10,132 bases of DNA from Paracoccaceae bacterium (GTDB lineage: Bacteria > Pseudomonadota > Alphaproteobacteria > Rhodobacterales > Rhodobacteraceae): positions 1 to 10,132 of the forward strand of contig SKKS01000078.1 in NCBI GenBank assembly GCA_007123625.1, read 5' to 3'. The notes below the pieces were generated by a model that did not search any database, had not been told where the DNA came from, and worked only from the letters and a program-made list of their open reading frames with translations. Position numbers and translations under genes: made by a program. Positions 6,177 to 10,132 of this stretch are shown piece by piece (the stretch's first letter is position 1; each line of letters opens with the position of its first letter).

Positions 6177-6787
6177 TCCGGCCGCTGATCCTTGGCCTGA
6201 CCGGTTCCATCGGCATGGGAAAATCCACCACCGCCGCGATGTTTCGCGACGCGGGCGTGCCGGTCTGGGATGCCGACGCCGTGGTGCACCGGCTCTATGC
6301 CCCCGGTGGGGCCGCTCTCGCACCGGTTGGAGCGCTTTGCCCGGATGCCGTTGGCCCTGACGGGATCGACCGTGACGCCCTCAAACGCTGGATCGCCAGC
6401 GACGCTACCGCGCTGGCGCGGATTGAAGCAGCGGTGCATCCCCTTGTGGCCCGTGACCGCGCTGCCTTTCTGGACGCCGCGCAGTGCGCGGCGTTGGTGG
6501 TGCTCGACATTCCGCTGCTGTTCGAAACCGGGGCCGACAGGCTTTGTGATCAAACCTTGGTGGTCAGTGTTCCCCCCGAGGTTCAGCGCGCCCGTGTCCT
6601 TGCCCGCCCCGGCATGACCGAAGCCCAGCTACAGACAATCCTGTCGCGCCAGATGCCCGATGCGGACAAACGCGCCCGTGCCGACCTTGTGATCGAAACC
6701 CGCGATCTGGACACCACCCGCGCGGCGGTGCACGATCTGATCCGCCAACTGACCGCCTCGGAACAGGATGACAAAGACCATGCGTGA
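6173..6787 (+). CDS. coaE: Dephospho-CoA kinase
   Basis: CoaE phosphorylates the 3'-hydroxyl of dephospho-CoA, the last step of coenzyme A synthesis. The 204-residue product contains the P-loop GSIGMGKS (11-18), WDADAVVHRLY (32-42) with the conserved DAD, the AAVHP segment (86-90), DIPLLFETG (112-120) and SRQMP (158-162), all typical of the family. I chose the ATG at 6173 because it yields the expected N terminus MIRPLILGLTGSIGMGKS and overlaps the aroE stop by ATGA; an in-frame GTG at 6116 would add 19 residues lying inside aroE. It overlaps dnaQ at its 3' end. Confidence 0.96.
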   Translation: MIRPLILGLTGSIGMGKSTTAAMFRDAGVPVWDADAVVHRLYAPGGAALAPVGALCPDAVGPDGIDRDALKRWIASDATALARIEAAVHPLVARDRAAFLDAAQCAALVVLDIPLLFETGADRLCDQTLVVSVPPEVQRARVLARPGMTEAQLQTILSRQMPDADKRARADLVIETRDLDTTRAAVHDLIRQLTASEQDDKDHA

Positions 6788-7478
6788 ACTTGTCATGGAC
6801 ACCGAAACCACCGGGCTGGACCCGAACGACGGCCACCGGCTGGTTGAAATCGGTGCCGTGGAACTCGTCAACCACATGCCTACGGGGCGCACATACCATC
6901 AGTACATCAACCCTGAACGCCCTGTCCCCGCCGAGGCATATGCTGTTCACGGGCTTGACGAGGCGTTTTTGTCCGGGCATCCGGTTTTCGCACAGGTCGT
7001 GGATGCATTTCTGGACTTTGTGGGCACCGACCGCATGGTCATTCACAACGCATCGTTCGACATGCGGTTCATCAATGCCGAACTCGGATGGCTTGGTCGA
7101 CCGCCGCTGCCCGCCGCGCAAGCGCTCGACACACTGGATATGGCGCGGCGCCGGTTTCCTGGCTCGCCTGCGTCGCTCGACGCACTGTGTCGCCGGTTCG
7201 GGATCGACAACAGCGCCCGCGAAAAGCATGGCGCACTTCTGGACAGCGAAATCCTCGCCGAGGTTTATCTGGAACTCATCGGCGGTCGACAGCCGGATTT
7301 CGCGCTTGCCGGCCCCGGAAGCCGTAACCAGCCCACACGCTCCCAGACGCAGTGGCGCCCGCAACCGCGCCCGCAACCCCTGCCAGCGCGCCTGACTGAC
7401 GCCGAGCGCGCCGCGCATGACCGCTTCGTGGCTGCACTTGGGGACACTGCCGTCTGGACGCGCTACACCGGCACCTGA
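6768..7478 (+). CDS. dnaQ: DNA polymerase III epsilon subunit (3'-5' proofreading exonuclease)
   Basis: DnaQ is the proofreading exonuclease of the replicative polymerase. The 236-residue protein has the DEDDh exonuclease motifs: Exo I DTETTG (11-16, metal ligands Asp11 and Glu13), Exo II HNASFDMRF (93-101, Asp98) and Exo III KHGALLDSE (153-161, His154 and Asp159). A proline/arginine-rich linker (QWRPQPRPQPLP) precedes the C-terminal segment AERAAHDRFVAALGD, the region that normally contacts the polymerase alpha subunit. Two starts are possible: ATG 6768 (GGA 5 nt upstream, overlapping coaE by 20 nt) and ATG 6780, which overlaps coaE by 8 nt and gives MRELVMDTETTG, the usual alphaproteobacterial N terminus. 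I list the longer. It is the fourth gene rightward from oriC and converges on rsmD. Confidence 0.96.
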   Translation: MTKTMRELVMDTETTGLDPNDGHRLVEIGAVELVNHMPTGRTYHQYINPERPVPAEAYAVHGLDEAFLSGHPVFAQVVDAFLDFVGTDRMVIHNASFDMRFINAELGWLGRPPLPAAQALDTLDMARRRFPGSPASLDALCRRFGIDNSAREKHGALLDSEILAEVYLELIGGRQPDFALAGPGSRNQPTRSQTQWRPQPRPQPLPARLTDAERAAHDRFVAALGDTAVWTRYTGT

Positions 7479-8041
7479 CCCTGATCGGCCCGCAAAAAGG
7501 TGACATGCGTTTCGCCATACCGCCGGTGACCGGTCACGCTGAACCCATCAGGCGCATGCATGGGGGCGTTTTCTTCCCAGACGATCATCGCATCCGCTGT
7601 GATCCATCCGCCATCGCGCGCGGACGCCAGAGCTTGCTCACCCAGCCCCTGCCCATAGGGCGGGTCCAGAAACACCAGCGTAAATGGCGCGCCCCGGTTC
7701 GGCCCCATCCGCGTGGCATCGCGTCGATAAAGCCGGGTGTCCCCCGTCGCGTGCATCCGCTCGATATTCTCGCGGATCAAGGCGTGTCCGGCGGCGCCAT
7801 CCTCGACAAAGGTGACGTGTATCGCACCCCGCGATAGCGCCTCCAGTCCCAGCGCGCCGGTTCCCGCGAACAGGTCCAGCACCCGCGCCCCGGACACCAG
7901 ATTGCGGTCCGGATCCGACGCCAGAATGTTGAAAATCGCTTCACGTACCCGGTCCGGTGTCGGGCGCAGGTGCGCCGCCATGTCGCCCGCGCCGACATCG
8001 GCCAGCCGCAGCCCCCGGCGCTGTCCGCCAACGATCCGCAT
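7463..8041 (-). CDS. rsmD: RsmD, 16S rRNA m2G966 methyltransferase
   Basis: RsmD methylates N2 of guanine 966 (E. coli numbering) in 16S rRNA using S-adenosylmethionine. The 192-residue product begins with the family signature MRIVGGQRRG, followed by LRPTPDRVREAIFNIL (25-40), the SAM-binding motif VLDLFAGTGALGLEAL (54-69) and the catalytic DPPYG (126-130). The ATG at 8041 is preferred because homology starts there, although its upstream site is weak; an in-frame GTG at 8068 would add nine residues. It is the only minus-strand gene right of the origin, and its 3' end overlaps the dnaQ 3' end by 16 bp (7463-7478) tail to tail. Confidence 0.95.
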   Translation of the reverse strand: MRIVGGQRRGLRLADVGAGDMAAHLRPTPDRVREAIFNILASDPDRNLVSGARVLDLFAGTGALGLEALSRGAIHVTFVEDGAAGHALIRENIERMHATGDTRLYRRDATRMGPNRGAPFTLVFLDPPYGQGLGEQALASARDGGWITADAMIVWEENAPMHAPDGFSVTGHRRYGETHVTFLRADQGQVPV

Positions 8042-8163
8042 CAGCAGTACACCCCCAAGCGCCCGCACTGCATCATTTCGCCTGAATGTTCCACTGGTCG
8101 CGTCGCACTGTCGGTTCTATATCTTCAGGATCATTAACCCCCTATCATACGAGAGAAAACCCC

Positions 8164-8652
8164 ATGAGCATCACTTCCGGTGACCGCCTCCCCGAGGCCA
8201 CGCTTGGCCGTATGGGCGACAAAGGCCCTGAAACACTTGCCCTGTCCGATCTGACAAACGGGCGCAAGGTGGTCATTTTCGCGGTCCCCGCCGCATTTTC
8301 CAAGACCTGCGACACCGCGCATGTGCCCAGCTTTATCCGCGTCAAGGATGCGCTGTCCGCCAAGGGCGTGGACCAGATCATCTGTGTTTCCGTGAACGAC
8401 TATTTCGTGATGCAGGCGTGGGCGAAATCCACGGGCGCCGAGGCCGCAGGCATCACCATGCTGGCCGACGCCGACGGTGCCTTTACCCGAGCGGTCGGGA
8501 TGAACTTCGATGCCCCGCCCGTGGGTTTCTATGGCCGCTCCAAGCGCTATGCGATGCTGGTCGAAGACGGCGTGGTCAAGGTTCTGAACATCGAGGAATC
8601 ACCGGGCACCTGCGAGCTGTCGGGCGGAGAGGCGATGCTCGAGGCGATCTGA
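8164..8652 (+). CDS. Peroxiredoxin, Prx5 type
   Basis: This is a thiol peroxidase that reduces hydrogen peroxide or organic hydroperoxides. The 162-residue length and motifs fit the Prx5 subgroup: VPAAFSKTCDTAHVPSF (41-57) contains the PxxxS/TxxC active site with Pro42, Ser46 (usually Thr) and peroxidatic Cys49. CVSVNDYFVMQAW (74-86), GFYGRSKRYAML (121-132, with the conserved Arg) and EESPGTCELSGGEAML (144-159) follow. Cys150 occupies the region of the resolving cysteine in 2-Cys Prx5 enzymes, and Cys74 is a further candidate; no glutaredoxin domain is fused. The ATG at 8164 starts the homologous region; only a weak purine-rich stretch (GAGAGAAAA) precedes it. It is divergent from rsmD and followed by a terminator-like hairpin, so it is probably a single-gene unit. 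Physiological reductant is unknown. Confidence 0.93.
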   Translation: MSITSGDRLPEATLGRMGDKGPETLALSDLTNGRKVVIFAVPAAFSKTCDTAHVPSFIRVKDALSAKGVDQIICVSVNDYFVMQAWAKSTGAEAAGITMLADADGAFTRAVGMNFDAPPVGFYGRSKRYAMLVEDGVVKVLNIEESPGTCELSGGEAMLEAI

Positions 8653-8661
8653 ACACGCGCA

Positions 8662-8689
8662 GGCGGGGCGCACAGCGCCGCGCTCCGCC
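8662..8689 (+). terminator. Terminator-like hairpin after the peroxiredoxin gene
   Basis: GGCGGGGCGC (8662-8671) can pair with GCGCTCCGCC (8680-8689) across an 8-nt loop, a 10-bp stem with one G-U wobble, starting 10 nt after the stop codon. An alternative inner hairpin GGCGC/GCGCC (8667-8679) competes. It lacks a proper U-tract (followed by CTTGCC), so it could be a weak intrinsic terminator or an mRNA 3'-end stabiliser. Confidence 0.5.
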
Positions 8690-8743
8690 CTTGCCAGACC
8701 GCAGGCGCGACACATCTTGCCAAGGGCAGGAACGGGATTTCGT

Positions 8744-9934
8744 ATGCTGACGCGCTCTTTGCAGCTTGGTTCGGTCATGGCCATCGATCAGGTGCCCGCC
8801 CGTGAATGGGATGCCTGCGCCTGCCCCGAAGCCGGTATCGGGCCGCCTGCGGACCCGTTCACCACCCACAGGTTCCTGCATGCACTGGAAAGCTCTGGCT
8901 CGGTGGGGCCCGGAACCGGATGGGCGCCGCACCATTTCGTGCTGCGCGACGCGGGCCGGATCGTGGCCGTCGCGCCGGTTTATGCCAAAAGCCACAGCCA
9001 GGGCGAATACATCTTCGATCATGCCTTTGCCGATGCCTACTTGCGCGCCGGCGGCGAGTATTACCCCAAGCTGCAATGCGCGGTCCCGTTCACGCCCGCA
9101 ACAGGGCGGCGCTTGCTGGCCAGACCGGGGTTCGAGGATGATGGCCAGCGGCTGATCCTTGACGCGCTTGCCCGCGCTGCGGCGGACAACGGGCTGTCCT
9201 CGGCGCATGTGACTTTCTGCACCCCGGGGGAAGCCGGGCGCGGCGCGGGCGCCGGGTTCCTGCACAGGATCACCGAGCAATTCCATTGGCATGATGAAGG
9301 CTACGGCGATTTCGATGGGTTCCTTGGCGCCCTGTCATCGCGCAAGCGCAAGTCGATCCGCAAGGAGCGTGCCACCGCGCAGGCCTTTGGCGGTACCATT
9401 CACGAACTGACGGGCGACGCCCTGCACCCCGAGCATTGGGATGCCTTCTGGACCTTCTATCAGGACACCGGCGCGCGCAAATGGGGCCGACCGTACCTGA
9501 CCCGCGCGTTCTTCGACGAGGTTCAGGCGCATATGCGTGACGATGTCCTCCTGGTACTGGCGGAACGCAAGGGGCGCTGGGTTGCCGGAGCGCTGAACTT
9601 CATCGGGCGTGACGTGCTGTTCGGGCGCTACTGGGGCTGCACAGAGGATCACCCCTGCCTGCACTTCGAACTGTGCTATTATCGCGCCATAGATTACGCA
9701 CTGCGCAATGGCCTTGGCCGGGTCGAGGCCGGCGCACAGGGGGCGCACAAGCTGGCGCGCGGATACCTGCCGCGCAAGGTTCATTCACTTCACCATTTCC
9801 CCAACCCGGGTTTTCAAAGGGCGGCGGCGCAGTATCTTGAACAGGAGCGCGCCGCGATGGAGCACGAGATCGAGGTGATGACCGACTTCGGCCCCTTCCG
9901 TCGCGGTCCCGGAACAACAGAGGACGCACCATGA
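8744..9934 (+). CDS. FemAB-like / GNAT-superfamily protein (PF04339, DUF482)
   Basis: The 396-residue product resembles the conserved PF04339/COG3146 family, whose fold is related to FemAB and GNAT acyltransferases and whose substrate is unknown. The most diagnostic stretch is YAKSHSQGEYIFDHAFADAY (80-99) followed by YYPKLQCAVPFTPATGRRLL (106-125). The second half carries FLGALSSRKRKSIRKER, WGRPYLTRAFF, GALNFIGRDVLFGRYWGC, HFELCYYRAIDYA, VEAGAQGAHKLARGY and PRKVHSLHHF, matching the usual C-terminal order. No signal peptide or membrane segment is visible, so it is probably cytoplasmic. I chose ATG 8744, with GGGA 6 nt upstream; a TTG at 8717 and an ATG at 8777 are alternatives. Its stop overlaps the next start by ATGA, so it is likely translated together with the pterin dehydratase gene. 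Assignment is from memory of the family; function is not known. Confidence 0.88.
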   Translation: MLTRSLQLGSVMAIDQVPAREWDACACPEAGIGPPADPFTTHRFLHALESSGSVGPGTGWAPHHFVLRDAGRIVAVAPVYAKSHSQGEYIFDHAFADAYLRAGGEYYPKLQCAVPFTPATGRRLLARPGFEDDGQRLILDALARAAADNGLSSAHVTFCTPGEAGRGAGAGFLHRITEQFHWHDEGYGDFDGFLGALSSRKRKSIRKERATAQAFGGTIHELTGDALHPEHWDAFWTFYQDTGARKWGRPYLTRAFFDEVQAHMRDDVLLVLAERKGRWVAGALNFIGRDVLFGRYWGCTEDHPCLHFELCYYRAIDYALRNGLGRVEAGAQGAHKLARGYLPRKVHSLHHFPNPGFQRAAAQYLEQERAAMEHEIEVMTDFGPFRRGPGTTEDAP

Positions 9935-10132
9935 CCGAGAAACTTGCCGACCGCACGCTGCTGGACCCGCTGTTCCAGAACGGCTGGACGCTCGAGGACG
10001 GGCGCGATGCAATCACCAAGGAATTCACCTTCTCCAACTTCGTCGAAGCCTTTGGCTGGATGACCCGCGCGGCGTTCTGGGCCGAGAAGCTGAATCATCA
10101 TCCCGAATGGTTCAATGTCTACAAGACCGTGC
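9931..10132 (+). CDS. phhB: Pterin-4a-carbinolamine dehydratase, N-terminal 67 residues (cut by window edge)
   Basis: This enzyme dehydrates 4a-hydroxytetrahydropterin, recycling the cofactor of aromatic amino-acid hydroxylases, and some members also assist transcription or molybdopterin chemistry. The visible part ends in AEKLNHHPEWFNVYKTV, the family signature E-x3-H-H-P with Glu52, His56, His57 and Pro58, followed by the typical WxNVY pattern. The N-terminal segment (LDPLFQNGWTLEDGRDAITK, EFTFSNFVEAFGWMTRAAF) also fits. The remaining part, including the downstream catalytic residues, lies beyond the right edge. The ATG overlaps the stop of the preceding gene by ATGA. No phenylalanine hydroxylase gene is seen in the window, so the role is open. 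Confidence 0.93.
   Translation, partial: MTEKLADRTLLDPLFQNGWTLEDGRDAITKEFTFSNFVEAFGWMTRAAFWAEKLNHHPEWFNVYKTV

Noticed and set aside
5277..6323. 348-codon open frame antisense to aroE
   Set aside because: It is a high-GC shadow of the clearly recognised aroE gene; the translation is Arg/Gly-rich with no family motifs.
6564..7418. 284-codon frame antisense to dnaQ
   Set aside because: dnaQ on the other strand has all the exonuclease motifs; this frame shows none and is a composition artefact.
8101..8163. Possible promoter for the peroxiredoxin gene (TATCAT at 8143-8148)
   Set aside because: No convincing -35 element at proper spacing and it would leave a leader of only about ten bases.
1..10132. 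Defence system, prophage, transposon, CRISPR array or gene cassette
   Set aside because: Every substantial stretch is accounted for by conserved housekeeping genes or the origin; no transposase, integrase, repeat array or toxin-antitoxin pair was seen.

Overview
The window looks like the replication-origin region of a high-GC alphaproteobacterial chromosome, most likely of the Rhodobacterales/Rhodobacteraceae. The support is the gene order mnmG-mnmE-rho-hemJ // maf-aroE-coaE-dnaQ, which as I recall it flanks the origin in Caulobacter and Rhodobacteraceae, together with the style of the proteins (e.g. MnmE opening MDTIFALASARGRAGVSVIR). The taxonomic placement is inference from memory, not from a database search.

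Left arm (1-4364), all on the minus strand and reading away from the origin: hemJ (protoporphyrinogen oxidase) is followed by rho (transcription terminator, with a plausible own promoter), mnmE and mnmG (tRNA wobble-uridine modification pair; mnmG runs off the left edge). The mnmE/mnmG junction carries a perfect 16-bp palindrome TGTTTCACGTGAAACA, the consensus parS site of ParABS chromosome segregation. It covers the translation start of mnmG and lies about 3.3 kb from the origin.

Middle (4365-4755): the only long non-coding stretch is a candidate oriC. It holds two perfect DnaA boxes, two one-mismatch boxes, weaker degenerate boxes, an AT-rich block that could be the unwinding element, and a near-consensus CtrA-type site. 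The last DnaA box shares a base with the maf start codon.

Right arm (4756-7478), plus strand: maf, aroE, coaE and dnaQ form a tightly overlapping run (two ATGA overlaps and one 8 or 20-nt overlap). Thus genes on both sides point away from oriC, co-directional with replication. Beyond this, rsmD (minus strand) converges on dnaQ with a 16-bp 3' overlap. A Prx5-type peroxiredoxin follows, with a terminator-like hairpin after it. Last come a PF04339/FemAB-like acyltransferase-family protein of unknown substrate and the start of a pterin-4a-carbinolamine dehydratase, joined by an ATGA overlap and cut by the right edge.

All large genes look intact; no mobile element, CRISPR array, tRNA or rRNA was seen. 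The genes themselves are ordinary housekeeping families. The interest lies in the origin/centromere architecture (oriC, parS inside a gene start, DnaA box on a start codon) and in a visible GC-content step across the origin.
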